Of a stretch of DNA of 64,000 nt, positions 1-8,351 are shown one piece after another. A model generated the notes under the pieces. It had not been told where the DNA came from. It made no database searches and saw only the letters and a program-made list of their open reading frames with translations. This stretch comes from Paraburkholderia saeva (GTDB lineage Bacteria > Pseudomonadota > Gammaproteobacteria > Burkholderiales > Burkholderiaceae), in NCBI RefSeq assembly GCF_907164555.1, contig NZ_CAJQZC010000012.1, forward strand, positions 62,001 to 126,000. The letters are read 5' to 3'. Every line of letters starts with the position of its first letter. Position 1 is the first letter of the stretch. Made by a program: the position numbers and the translations under genes.

Positions 1-214
1 GTCCGTAGTTGCTGCCGATCAGTTTCGTCACCGCATTGATATCGGCGTAGTCCTGCTCGGGCAGGCCGTCGAGCATCGAAAGCACTTCGTTGCTCGCGCC
101 CGCATCGCGCGCGGCGTCGACGAGCGCGTCCTTGTTCACGGGCCAGGAAATGGTCTGCAGGATGTCGGTAATCTGCATATCGATCGATTCGTCGGGAATA
201 GGGGTGCCGGTCAT
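1..214 (-). CDS. DUF2795 family protein, partial (3' end off the left edge)
   Basis: About 71 codons of the N-terminal part are visible, read leftward from an ATG at 214 that has an AAGGA ribosome binding site about 10 nt upstream. The protein begins MTGTPIPDESIDMQ and then follows the DUF2795 pattern: a short helical segment, 'WPVNKDALVDAARDAGA', then 'VLSMLDGLPEQDY'. Members are small cytosolic proteins of unknown function, common in Burkholderiales and often tied to stress conditions. The family call rests on this pattern only. The C-terminus is outside the window. Confidence 0.7.
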   Translation of the reverse strand, partial: MTGTPIPDESIDMQITDILQTISWPVNKDALVDAARDAGASNEVLSMLDGLPEQDYADINAVTKLIGSNYG

Positions 215-331
215 GCGCGGAAATCCTTGTTATGGCTACATGCATCCGACGCGCGGGGCTGCGCATCAACCGTCACCCTGCAACGCGCGCATTGCGCGCG
301 CCTGCAGGTGGGCACGCCCTCTCACACGCGC

Positions 332-610
332 TCAGGTCTGAAGATGCTCGTTCTTCGCGACATAATCGCGATCGGGATGTTTCGACTTCGGCAGCGCGAT
401 GAACTCCCAGCGCTGGGTGGTGCTGTCTTTCGTCGCAGCCACATCCGGGGCGGCCGGTGCGACAGGCGCGGCTTCGGCCTGAAGCGTCGCCGTTGCGGGA
501 TCGTCCGGGCCAAGCGCGCCCGCGGTCGGTCCTTCGTATGCGGTATGGACCGGTGCGGCAAAACACGACGCCGACAGCGTCACCATGGTCAACAGCGTCG
601 AGATTTTCAT
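332..610 (-). CDS. small secreted protein of unknown function (92 aa)
   Basis: The start at 610 is chosen over an upstream ATG because AAGGAG lies 8 nt before it and the product then begins with a clear Sec signal peptide (MKISTLLTMVTLSASCFA, cleavage expected near residue 18). The mature part is Ala/Pro-rich and low in complexity up to about residue 60. It ends in a short charged segment with 'RWEFIALPKSKHPD'. I recognise no domain. It probably lies in the periplasm. It stands alone between the DUF2795 gene and the C45 hydrolase, and no operon partner is evident. Confidence 0.6.
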   Translation of the reverse strand: MKISTLLTMVTLSASCFAAPVHTAYEGPTAGALGPDDPATATLQAEAAPVAPAAPDVAATKDSTTQRWEFIALPKSKHPDRDYVAKNEHLQT

Positions 611-921
611 CGCCCGAGCTCCTTTGCTCTTGCAGCACGGAGGCTGCAGCAAGCGCTGTGCCATTGCGGCAACCCGCAGCCTGACACCCGCCTGGCGCGG
701 ACCGTGAAGACGGGGCGCCTTTCACCATCTTAGGACGCAATTCGTCCCCACGTCGCGGCAAAAACGACAAAAACGCCCAAAACCGAGGGTGAGTTTTGCA
801 ATCTTCGCAAACGCCCGAGGTTCAGTCACGAACGGGCGTGCGCAAAACGTGTTGCGGCGCGAAAATGTCGCGCCGCGGGTGTGGGTGATAGAGCAGTTGC
901 GGCGCGGCGGCCGGCAATGCG
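611..921. other. intergenic region without a supported gene
   Basis: The overlapping short reading frames here show no recognisable protein and no convincing ribosome binding site. The stretch holds the promoter side of the small secreted protein and the 3' flank of the C45 hydrolase, including a terminator-like hairpin at 854-876. Confidence 0.6.
854..876 (-). terminator. hairpin downstream of the C45 hydrolase
   Basis: Perfect 8-bp stem (GCGGCGCG / CGCGCCGC) around a 7-nt AT-rich loop, 46 nt past the stop of the C45 gene. On the minus strand a mixed tract containing GTTTTG follows, so termination is likely but the U-tract is weak. Confidence 0.5.
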
Positions 922-2259
922 CTAGCGCAGCACATCGAACTGCGTCCACGGCCAGGACGGCCGGTCACGCATATATCCGTTCAGCCAGTTCCATTGTGGA
1001 TGGCGCTGCATGAACGCCTGCGCATCGAACGGCCGGCCGCACGGATGACCCCAGCGCGCCCAGAACGCCATGTCGCGCGCCATTTCGCTGTCGACGACCT
1101 TGCCGTCGTTCGCGCCCCACGGGTTGAACGGACCGTGATCCGAGCCGCCGAAGCGCTGGTCGTCGAGCTCCAGATGGCCGCATATGGTTCGCGAGCAGGG
1201 ATTGTCGCTCCGGTCGAGATAGACGTCGTGGTGATCGGCGATCATGGCCTTGGCGACATCGATGTCGATCTTGCCGTGATGCTGTTCAGCCAGCTGCATG
1301 AAGCGCAGGCGACGCGCACCGTTCTTGCGCACGTCGGTGTAATCCTCGCCTTCGCCGACGCACTCCTGGTTGCGGATCTTCAGATCGGTCGCGGTGTTGT
1401 AGCCGCTGTAGAAGCCGTTCTTCGTGCTTTCGAAGCCGGAAAAGTGCAAGCCGAGTTCATAGCGCGCGATCTCGCCCGTCTTGACGTCGCCAAGCAGCCA
1501 GCTGTTCGCGTAGCCGCCGTTATTCGCGACGGCGAACATCTCGCACCATTCGCCGATGCTGTTCGCGTACTGCGTCGCGCGACGCGAGCGGTAGAACTCG
1601 GGCGCGCCAGCGGCGTTGTAGCCGGCGAAACTGGAGATCGTCGTTTCGGTCACCATCAGGCCTGCCGACGTGACCCAGAAGTCCGTCAGGCTCGAAATAC
1701 AGCCCGGCAGGCCCTGCATCAGGATCCGGTGCCCGGCGTCGGGAACAATGTCGAACACGACGTTGAAGGCGTCGCCCGCAGCGTAGCGGTCCCACGAGTT
1801 GTGCGCCATCACGATGCGGCCGTCGCGCGTGGCGTTGCCGGTGGCGATGAACGCGCTGCAATGATGGCCGCGTCGCCCGCGCCAGGGCTTCAGGCCAAGG
1901 CGCGGCTGCTGCTGCGCCACGTGCGCCGGCCACCAGCTTTGCAGCAGGTCCATGTAGCCGTTCCACGCAAGGACGTCGGAGAACGGCAGCTTCGCGCCGT
2001 CGGCGATGCCCTGGATTTCGTCGGCGAATTCGGTGTCGAGGCGCGGCGCGAACTGCGCCACGGCGGCGTTGACGAACGTATCGAAGTCTTCGCCGGTGTC
2101 CCACTTCGCGAGGTAGCGGGCTGTGCTGATTGCATGGCGAATCTCGGCCGCGAGGAGCTGGCCGTGCTGCTCGCCGCGGTCGTACGGTTCGCCTTCGATA
2201 TGCAGGAAAATCCAGCCGGCTTGATCGCGGCGGACAGCATCGCCTGACGGGTCGCTCAT
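922..2259 (-). CDS. C45 / phospholipase B-like Ntn hydrolase
   Basis: This 445-aa protein looks like an N-terminal-nucleophile amidohydrolase of the C45 acyltransferase / phospholipase B-like group. The likely nucleophile is Cys134 in 'GHHCSAFIATGNATRDG', followed by 'MAHNSWDRY', which resembles the 'CSA...HNTW' block of phospholipase B-like proteins. In the family the precursor cuts itself before this Cys, and the mature enzyme cleaves amide or ester bonds. No signal peptide is visible, so a cytosolic location is likely. The start has GGAG 7 nt upstream. It is monocistronic, ends at a hairpin, and its substrate cannot be told from sequence. Confidence 0.75.
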   Translation of the reverse strand: MSDPSGDAVRRDQAGWIFLHIEGEPYDRGEQHGQLLAAEIRHAISTARYLAKWDTGEDFDTFVNAAVAQFAPRLDTEFADEIQGIADGAKLPFSDVLAWNGYMDLLQSWWPAHVAQQQPRLGLKPWRGRRGHHCSAFIATGNATRDGRIVMAHNSWDRYAAGDAFNVVFDIVPDAGHRILMQGLPGCISSLTDFWVTSAGLMVTETTISSFAGYNAAGAPEFYRSRRATQYANSIGEWCEMFAVANNGGYANSWLLGDVKTGEIARYELGLHFSGFESTKNGFYSGYNTATDLKIRNQECVGEGEDYTDVRKNGARRLRFMQLAEQHHGKIDIDVAKAMIADHHDVYLDRSDNPCSRTICGHLELDDQRFGGSDHGPFNPWGANDGKVVDSEMARDMAFWARWGHPCGRPFDAQAFMQRHPQWNWLNGYMRDRPSWPWTQFDVLR

Positions 2260-2480
2260 CTTCGCTCCGGGTCGAAAAGGCGCTCACGTTTAGCCGCGCG
2301 TGGTGCGCCCGATCGATCCAGGACGATCGAAAACCGGCGCGTCGCGCGGCACGTCTCCATACTTGAAATATGCCACGCTTTGCGCCCGGATGTGCGAGAC
2401 GCCCGCGCGTTTTCTTCACAGGCAGGCGATGGGTAACGGACGATCCAGCAGGCGCGCCGCCAGCGCCGCGAAGCGGCGTG

Positions 2481-4214
2481 TCAGCGCGCGGGATTCATCC
2501 GGAAATACGCGTCGAGCAGCGACGTCTTGTACACGACCCCCGCGAGCGTCGGGCACGCGGCGCTTTCGACCACGGGCAACCGCTCGCCCTGAAATGCCAT
2601 GAAATGCTGCAGCGCGACGCCAAGCGGCATGTCGGGCGTCAGCACGTCGAAATGTGGCTGCAGGTAGTGCGCGGCGGTGCGCGCCGAGGTGTCGTGTTTG
2701 TCGAGCAGGTCGGACGTAATGTCCTTCAGTGCGACGACGCCGAGGAAGCACTCCGCGTCGTCGGTCACGTACAGATATTTCACCGGATATTCAAGGAACA
2801 CGCGCGTCATGTCCTGCACGGTCGCGGTGGGCTTCACGATGGTTTCGGCCGGTTTGATCAGCTCACGCATCTGCGTCGCGCGCAGTCGCATGCGCTCCTG
2901 TTCGTCGCGGTTGCGCACGAGCGTGATCTCGTACATCGACGTCTTGCCGATCGCTCGCGATACGAAGTACGCCACCACGCACGAGAGCATCAGCGGCAGC
3001 ACGACCTGATAGGAGAGCGTCATCTCGAAGATCATCAGGATCGCCATCAGCGGCGCCTGTGTTGCGCCCGCGAGGAACGCGCCCATGCCCACCATCGCGT
3101 ACGCGAACGGCGCCGACGTGCCGTGCGGCCACAGCGCATGCATCCCCTGGCCGAACAGCGAGCCGAGCACCGCGCCCACGAAAAGTGTCGGCGTGAACAC
3201 GCCGCCGACCGCGCCCGAGCCGACCGTCGCCGCCGTCGCCACGAGCTTGAACACGAGCACGAAGACAAGCGCGGTCCAGGTCCACGGCGAATGCAGAACC
3301 GAGTTCACGACGCTGTAGCCGTTGCCCCATACTTCGGGCGACCACACGGACAGAATGCCGACCACCAGCCCGCCGAGCGCGAGCGTGACGGGCAACGGCA
3401 ACGGCAGACGCCTGAACATCGTCTTCGATACGTCGAGGAGCCGAAGGAACTGCGGCGCGGCCGCGCCACACAGCAGACCGAGCGCAACGAAAAGCAGCAC
3501 CTCGACGCCCGTCACCGGAGGGAACACCGGCATTTCGTACGGCGGCTTGTAGCCGGCGAATTCGCGCATCGTGATGTTCGCGACGACGGAGGCGACCACC
3601 ACCGGCCCGAAGCTTTCCATCGCGATCGAGCCGAGCACGATCTCGGTCACAAAAAACGCGCCGGCGATCGGCGCGTTGTAGGCGGAGGTAATACCCGCCG
3701 CCGCTCCGCACGCGACCAGCAGGCGCAGACGCGGCGGATCGAAATGCACCCAGCGGCCGATCAGCGACGCGCAGAGCGCCGCGAGCTGCACCATCGGACC
3801 TTCGCGTCCGATTGACCCGCCGCTCGCGATGGTGAAGAGCGACGACACGCTGCGCCACAGGCTCAGGCGTACGGGCACGACACCGTCGCCGATCGCGACG
3901 GCTTCCATGTAGTCGGTATGAGCCTTCCTGTCGGCGCCGCGCCGCGCGACGAGCAGGAAGAAGCCGGCGATCAGGCCGCCGGCCGCGGGCAGCCAGATCC
4001 GTACGGTCCATGGCAGACGCTGCGCCATTTCGACGATGCCGCCATCATTGCCCGAAATCGCGCGTTGAAGCAGGGCGATGCCTTCACGAAAGGCGACCGT
4101 CGCAAACGCGCCGGCGACGCCGACGATCACCGACCACACCAGCATCGTGTGGGCGTCGGACAGGCGAAACAGTGTCTGTGCGCGTGTGCGCAGCTTCAGC
4201 AGAAATGAAAGCAC
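2481..4214 (-). CDS. clcB: ClC-family chloride channel/antiporter with CBS domains
   Basis: This 577-aa integral membrane protein has the ClC signature 'GSIGREGP' at about residues 133-140, with the gating glutamate E138. It also has the second pore motif 'GVFTPTLFVGAVLG' and about ten hydrophobic segments. The C-terminal 130 residues resemble a CBS pair ('PTATVQDMTRVFLEYPVKYLYV', 'FDVLTPDMPLGVALQHFMAF'). ClcB-type proteins move chloride across the inner membrane, often in acid resistance. The start is a GTG without a clear ribosome binding site. An internal ATG at residue 24 is possible but would remove the first cytoplasmic helix. Confidence 0.88.
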   Translation of the reverse strand: MLSFLLKLRTRAQTLFRLSDAHTMLVWSVIVGVAGAFATVAFREGIALLQRAISGNDGGIVEMAQRLPWTVRIWLPAAGGLIAGFFLLVARRGADRKAHTDYMEAVAIGDGVVPVRLSLWRSVSSLFTIASGGSIGREGPMVQLAALCASLIGRWVHFDPPRLRLLVACGAAAGITSAYNAPIAGAFFVTEIVLGSIAMESFGPVVVASVVANITMREFAGYKPPYEMPVFPPVTGVEVLLFVALGLLCGAAAPQFLRLLDVSKTMFRRLPLPLPVTLALGGLVVGILSVWSPEVWGNGYSVVNSVLHSPWTWTALVFVLVFKLVATAATVGSGAVGGVFTPTLFVGAVLGSLFGQGMHALWPHGTSAPFAYAMVGMGAFLAGATQAPLMAILMIFEMTLSYQVVLPLMLSCVVAYFVSRAIGKTSMYEITLVRNRDEQERMRLRATQMRELIKPAETIVKPTATVQDMTRVFLEYPVKYLYVTDDAECFLGVVALKDITSDLLDKHDTSARTAAHYLQPHFDVLTPDMPLGVALQHFMAFQGERLPVVESAACPTLAGVVYKTSLLDAYFRMNPAR

Positions 4215-4290
4215 AGAGGAAACGGGCAGAAGTCAGGGTTGGGAGGCGCGTGCCGGGAGGGCGTCGCGGGTTGTGTCGGCATGGCTGTGT

Positions 4291-5028
4291 TCACCGCACG
4301 GCCTTGTCGAGTTCGGGGTAGTGCCGGAAGATGCAGGCCTCGTTGTGCGCGATGCGCCGGTCCGACTCAAGATACGCGGCGAGCTTCGGCCGCGCGATGA
4401 CTGCGTCGTGCAACGCCGCGAGACGCGGATAGTGCTCGCCGAAATGCTTCATCGCAAGCGGAAACGCGTAATAGAGGCCGTCGATCAACTGGAACATCGA
4501 CAGATCGACATACGTCAACGCGGTGCCGACGAGATACGCATCGCCATCGGGATTCTGCTTCAGCACCCGCTCGAAATACTTCATGTACTTCGGAATGCGG
4601 TTGTCGATAAAGTCGTGCGCCCGCACTTTGGCCGCGTCTTTCTGGTCTTCATAGTAGAGGCCGCCTGCGAGCGGATGATGCGTGTCGTGCGCCTCGGTGA
4701 CCATGTCGGCGATCGTGAGCTGAAGGCCGTTCACGACGTAGCGCAGCGCTTCGTCCTTCGGCGCGAGGCCCAGTTTCGGGCCGAGATACATCAGGATGTT
4801 GGCTGTCTGCGCGACAACGAGATCGCCATCTTTCAGGAAGGGCGGTGCAAACGGCGGATGCGGCTCGCTTCTGCTTTTCAGCACGTCCATCATCGCACCG
4901 GTGCCGAAGCCGTCCCTGTCCGGCGCGCGGGCCACTTCGATGTAGTCGGCGCCGGCTTCTTCGAGTGCGAGGCGCACGAATTCGCCGCGGCCTTGCAGGC
5001 CGTCCCAGTAAAAGAGTTCATAAGCCAT
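4291..5028 (-). CDS. glutathione S-transferase
   Basis: The protein has 245 aa from the ATG at 5028, which has GAGGA about 8 nt upstream. The longer upstream reading frame has no such site. The N-terminal thioredoxin-like domain opens 'MAYELFYWDGLQGRGEFVRL', putting the catalytic tyrosine at residue 7 as in sigma/mu-type enzymes. 'ANILMYLG' forms the glutathione-binding turn and an all-helical C-terminal domain follows. It conjugates glutathione to electrophiles in the cytosol. The substrate is unknown. It is a single-gene unit between clcB and yeiH. Confidence 0.88.
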   Translation of the reverse strand: MAYELFYWDGLQGRGEFVRLALEEAGADYIEVARAPDRDGFGTGAMMDVLKSRSEPHPPFAPPFLKDGDLVVAQTANILMYLGPKLGLAPKDEALRYVVNGLQLTIADMVTEAHDTHHPLAGGLYYEDQKDAAKVRAHDFIDNRIPKYMKYFERVLKQNPDGDAYLVGTALTYVDLSMFQLIDGLYYAFPLAMKHFGEHYPRLAALHDAVIARPKLAAYLESDRRIAHNEACIFRHYPELDKAVR

Positions 5029-5182
5029 CGATCGATCCTCGCCCGGGTTGAGAGTTCGACTGCGCGAGCACAAAGTATGCCGCGCCGGCCTGCCGCGTTG
5101 TGTGAACAGCGGACAAAATACTGTCAAAGCATACGTCAATGGCGTTGCGCGGCAGGGGGCGTCTGCACGCCCGCAGAAACGC

Positions 5183-5207
5183 AAAAAGCCCCGCACGAGG
5201 CGGGGCT
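5183..5207 (-). terminator. intrinsic terminator of yeiH
   Basis: Perfect 8-bp GC-rich stem (5187-5194 with 5200-5207, 5-nt loop), followed on the minus strand by TTTTT. It lies 29 nt past the yeiH stop. Confidence 0.85.
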
Positions 5208-5235
5208 ACCGGTCTGGCCGGCGAGGCGGGGTGTA

Positions 5236-6309
5236 TCAGCCGATAAAGCGTTCGACGGCCCATGTGATTCCCAGTCCGCCGCCAATCAGCCAGACGTACA
5301 GGATCAGTCCGGTTGCGAGGGCACGCGGGCCTGCCTGCTTGACCGCCGAGATACGGGTTTCGATGCCGAGGGCCGTCATGGCCATCGTCAACGCGAAGGT
5401 ATCGAGCGTGTTCAGCGTATGCGTCGCGGCTTGCGGCAGCACGTTCAGCGAATTGATGACCACGAAGGCGAGGAATCCGACTGCAAACCACGGAATCGCA
5501 AGCTTGCGCGGTTTCGTGCCTTCGGCAGCGGCGCCACGCACCGACCGGTTGAGCCACATGCCAAGCAGGAGCAGAACCGGAACCAGCAGCATCACGCGGG
5601 TCATCTTGACGATCGTCGCAATATGGGTCGCTTCCGGGCTCACGTTGCTCGCCGCCCCGACCACCTGTGCAACTTCGTGAATCGTGCCGCCGAAGAAGAG
5701 GCCGACGCCCTGCGTATCGAGCGGCAGCCAGCCTGCGTGAAACAGGACCGGATAGAGGAACATCGAGAGCGTGCCGAACAGCACCACACTGCCGACGGCC
5801 ATCGCGCTTTGATGCGGCTTCGACTGCAACGTGGATTCGAATGCAAGGACGGCGGCGGCACCGCAGATCGCGCTGCCGGCGGCGGTCAGCATGGCGGTGT
5901 CGCGGTCGAGCTTCATCAGCTTCATGCCGACCCACGTACCGATGGCGAGCGTGCTCACGACGATCAGCACCGATTCCACCAGACCCGGCAGGCCGACCTG
6001 GGCAATTTCCTGCAGACTCACGCGCAGACCGAAGAACGCCACCGCGATGCGCAACAGCTTGCGTGCCGAAAAGTTGATGCCTGCCGCCCAGCTTTCAGGC
6101 ATGCCGTCACGCAGCGCGTTGCCGTAAATCGCGCCTGCGACGATGCCGATGATGAGCGGACTCATCCCGAGGCCGGCGATGAACGGCAGCGACGAAATGC
6201 TCGTGACTGCCGCAGCGAACAGCGCGACAAACAGGATGCCGTTGAGCTGGCCACGCGTGGAGGGCGCCTTGGGGGCTAGTGTTGAAGCGGAGACGGAGGC
6301 CGTTGTCAT
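5236..6309 (-). CDS. yeiH: YeiH family putative sulfate exporter
   Basis: This 357-aa inner-membrane protein belongs to the conserved YeiH/UPF0324 family. It has about ten membrane segments and the motifs 'GMSPLIIGIVAGAIYGN' and 'ETRISAVKQAGPRALATGL'. Family members are annotated as putative sulfate exporters, but direct transport evidence is thin. It is divergent from a LysR gene, the same arrangement as yeiE/yeiH in Escherichia coli, which makes regulation by that LysR protein likely. Its presence 7 kb from the encapsulin and sulfonate clusters fits a sulfur theme, though that link is inference. Confidence 0.85.
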   Translation of the reverse strand: MTTASVSASTLAPKAPSTRGQLNGILFVALFAAAVTSISSLPFIAGLGMSPLIIGIVAGAIYGNALRDGMPESWAAGINFSARKLLRIAVAFFGLRVSLQEIAQVGLPGLVESVLIVVSTLAIGTWVGMKLMKLDRDTAMLTAAGSAICGAAAVLAFESTLQSKPHQSAMAVGSVVLFGTLSMFLYPVLFHAGWLPLDTQGVGLFFGGTIHEVAQVVGAASNVSPEATHIATIVKMTRVMLLVPVLLLLGMWLNRSVRGAAAEGTKPRKLAIPWFAVGFLAFVVINSLNVLPQAATHTLNTLDTFALTMAMTALGIETRISAVKQAGPRALATGLILYVWLIGGGLGITWAVERFIG

Positions 6310-6354
6310 GATATTTGCCCTGAGAATCGGGTTCGATGCGATGACCCAATCCTA

Positions 6355-6410
6355 ATTTAGATATATCGATATGAAAAATCGTCATTTGTGACGTAATATA
6401 TCGACTAAAT
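6355..6410. promoter_or_regulatory. AT-rich dyad between yeiH and the LysR gene
   Basis: This very AT-rich stretch carries outer inverted arms ATTTAG (6355-6360) and CTAAAT (6405-6410), inner TATATCGA-type sequences on both sides, and a central GTCA-TTTG-TGAC (6381-6392). It lies between two divergent starts and is the expected binding site of the LysR protein. The operator role is inferred. Confidence 0.6.
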
Positions 6411-6425
6411 TGATATTTCATCGCC

Positions 6426-7331
6426 ATGACCCCAGACCAACTGATAACGTTCGCTGTCGTCGCCGAACACCGGAACATCAGCCGGGCTGCGCTCGCGCTG
6501 CATCTTTCGCAGCCGGCGGTGTCCGGCCAGCTGCGGCTGTTGCAGGAGGAATTCGGCGAGGCGCTTTACCAGCGTGACGGGCGCGGCGTGCGCCTCACGC
6601 CCGCCGGAGAGCAACTGGCGAGCTATGCAGCCCGGCTGCGCGACACCTGGCAGCAGGCGCATGCCTATCGGGACGCATTGCGCGGCATGGAGCGCGGCAC
6701 ACTGCGCATCGGCGCCAGCACGACGCCGGCGAGCTATCTGCTGCCCTATCTGATCGCCGCGTTTCACCGGCGCTATCCGGAAGTCACGCTCCATACGGCC
6801 GACGGCAATACCTCGGACATCGTCGGCTCGCTCGCGTCGGTCGATATCGCCATGGTGGAAGGGCCGGTCGGCTCCGATCTGCCGCCCGATACGGCGGTCC
6901 ATCCCTGGCGTGAAGACGAGATCGTCGCGATCATGCCGCGCACGCATCCGCTCGCGACAGCCCGTGACGGTCTCCCGCCATCCGGACAGCAGGTGACGCT
7001 CGCCGAGCTCGGCGAGCACGCGCTCGTACTGCGCGAAACGGGCTCGGGCGTGCGGCAGATGGTCGAGCGCGCGTTCGCACGCGCCGCGGTGCCGATGCGC
7101 GTCGCGCTGGAGATCGCGGGCGTGGAGGGCGTCAAGGAAGCCGTGCGGGCAGGCATGGGCGTCGGCTTCGTCTCCGCGATGTCGATGCGCCACGACAATA
7201 ATGTGCTGCGGCTCTTTTCCCTCACGCCCGAGCCGCTCACGCGCCATTTCTCCATCCTGATCCCGCATGCGAGCGCGCCATCGCGGGTTGCGGAGCGTTT
7301 CCTGGCGCTGTGCCTGTCTTCAGTCGATTGA
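6426..7331 (+). CDS. LysR-type regulator, YeiE-like
   Basis: 301 aa with the N-terminal winged helix-turn-helix 'NISRAALALHLSQPAVSGQLRLLQ' and a C-terminal co-inducer domain ('GTLRIGASTTPASYLLPYLI'). It belongs to the CysB/CbbR/YeiE branch of LysR proteins. It most likely controls the divergent yeiH gene and itself through the dyad at 6355-6410. The ligand is unknown; sulfite or sulfate is a guess based on the yeiE-yeiH arrangement. It overlaps nothing and is followed by the kgu control region. Confidence 0.85.
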   Translation: MTPDQLITFAVVAEHRNISRAALALHLSQPAVSGQLRLLQEEFGEALYQRDGRGVRLTPAGEQLASYAARLRDTWQQAHAYRDALRGMERGTLRIGASTTPASYLLPYLIAAFHRRYPEVTLHTADGNTSDIVGSLASVDIAMVEGPVGSDLPPDTAVHPWREDEIVAIMPRTHPLATARDGLPPSGQQVTLAELGEHALVLRETGSGVRQMVERAFARAAVPMRVALEIAGVEGVKEAVRAGMGVGFVSAMSMRHDNNVLRLFSLTPEPLTRHFSILIPHASAPSRVAERFLALCLSSVD

Positions 7332-7348
7332 CCCTTCGTGCACGCTTC

Positions 7349-7360
7349 GGAACCGGTTCC
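7349..7360. promoter_or_regulatory. PtxS-type operator, distal copy
   Basis: The perfect palindrome GGAACCGGTTCC matches the core of the known PtxS site (TGAAACCGGTTTCA) of Pseudomonas. It lies 18 bp after the LysR stop and 99 bp centre to centre from a second copy. Confidence 0.75.
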
Positions 7361-7414
7361 AGGGGATTTCCACTATGGCGTGAGGCAAACGCGAAGCGCA
7401 GTATTCTTCCAATG

Positions 7415-7434
7415 AAGCGCGCCTGCGCTTTTTT
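7415..7434 (+). terminator. short terminator between the two PtxS operators
   Basis: A 6-bp stem (AAGCGC / GCGCTT) with a GCCT loop runs into a run of six T residues. It probably ends the LysR transcript, and by position it could also act on any transcript starting at the distal operator. The stem is short, so strength is uncertain. Confidence 0.5.
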
Positions 7435-7446
7435 CAGATTCGGTTT

Positions 7447-7460
7447 TGGAACCGGTTCCA
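7447..7460. promoter_or_regulatory. PtxS-type operator, proximal copy
   Basis: TGGAACCGGTTCCA is a perfect 14-bp palindrome 36 bp before the kguE start and shares its 12-bp core with the copy at 7349. It is the probable main repressor site for the kgu operon. Confidence 0.8.
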
Positions 7461-7496
7461 TCCGTCAGGAACTGCGGAAAATAGAGGTCAATCGAC

Positions 7497-8261
7497 ATGC
7501 CCGACATCGTGATCGTAGCGAGTTCATTTGGCGCCGACGCCATCCGGCGTGACGGCCATCAGGCGTGGCTCAGTTCGGCTGCAACGGCCGGCGCGTCTGC
7601 CTTCGAAGTGCGGCGCGAACTGTTCGATTCCGACGAAGACACCGCGCCGGACATGCTCAACGATCTCGGCGAAGCGATCGGCGAACTCGGCATGTGGTCG
7701 GTGTATTCGACACCCGAGGCCCTGTACACCGCCGAAGGCACGCTCGACCTGGGTGCGCTGCGCCTCGCGCTCTCCGAAGGCGAGGCGCTCGGCGCGCGCT
7801 TCGTGAAGCTGCAACTCGGCGGGTTCGCGCATGAGGCGGGCGCCGCCGCGATCGCCTCATGTTTGCGCGACGCGAAAGCGCGTCTCGTCGTCGAAAACGG
7901 GCAGTTGAGGGAAGGCGGCCAGCTCGTGCAGTTTGTCCGCCTGTTCGAGGCGCTCGAGCGCGAAGGCTATCCGGACGTGCTCGGCATGACGTTCGATATC
8001 GGCAACTGGCAGTGGCCTGGCGAAGCGCCGCTCGAAGCTGCGCGGCAGCTCGCGTCGCACGTCGAATACATCCATTGCAAGGCAGTGACGGGCGAGGGCG
8101 CAAGGCGCTTCGCGGTCGCGCCCGCTGCTGACGATCCCGTCTGCGCAGCCGTTCTGCCGCTTTTGCCGCGCCACGTGCCGCGCGGTATCGAATTCCCGTT
8201 CGACACCGGCCGCCTCCAGGCCGACGCTTCGCGCTATGTCGCGTGGCTCGCGGCGGCGTAG
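7497..8261 (+). CDS. kguE: 2-ketogluconate utilisation epimerase-like protein KguE
   Basis: 254-aa TIM-barrel protein of the sugar phosphate isomerase/epimerase (xylose isomerase-like) superfamily. Candidate metal/substrate residues sit in 'LVVENGQ', 'MTFDIGNWQW', 'VEYIHCKA' and 'GIEFPF'. It is the first gene of an operon whose order (KguE, kinase, MFS transporter, reductase, PtxS regulator) matches the Pseudomonas 2-ketogluconate cluster. The exact step of KguE is still not firmly established in the literature. The ATG has a GAGG-type ribosome binding site. Confidence 0.85.
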   Translation: MPDIVIVASSFGADAIRRDGHQAWLSSAATAGASAFEVRRELFDSDEDTAPDMLNDLGEAIGELGMWSVYSTPEALYTAEGTLDLGALRLALSEGEALGARFVKLQLGGFAHEAGAAAIASCLRDAKARLVVENGQLREGGQLVQFVRLFEALEREGYPDVLGMTFDIGNWQWPGEAPLEAARQLASHVEYIHCKAVTGEGARRFAVAPAADDPVCAAVLPLLPRHVPRGIEFPFDTGRLQADASRYVAWLAAA

Positions 8262-8351
8262 CCGCATCGCGAAACACCGCCATTCACAAGGCCGTGCCGG
8301 CGCGTCCTCGCGCGCTTCGGCCAGAACATGCAGCACTGCAAGGATCATCCG

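Noticed and set aside
2370..3815. 481-codon open frame on the plus strand
   Set aside because: It is antisense to the ClC channel gene, rich in Arg/His as GC-rich shadows are, and has no recognisable domain.
4078..6279. 733-codon open frame on the plus strand across GST and yeiH
   Set aside because: It runs antisense through two well-supported genes and a terminator.
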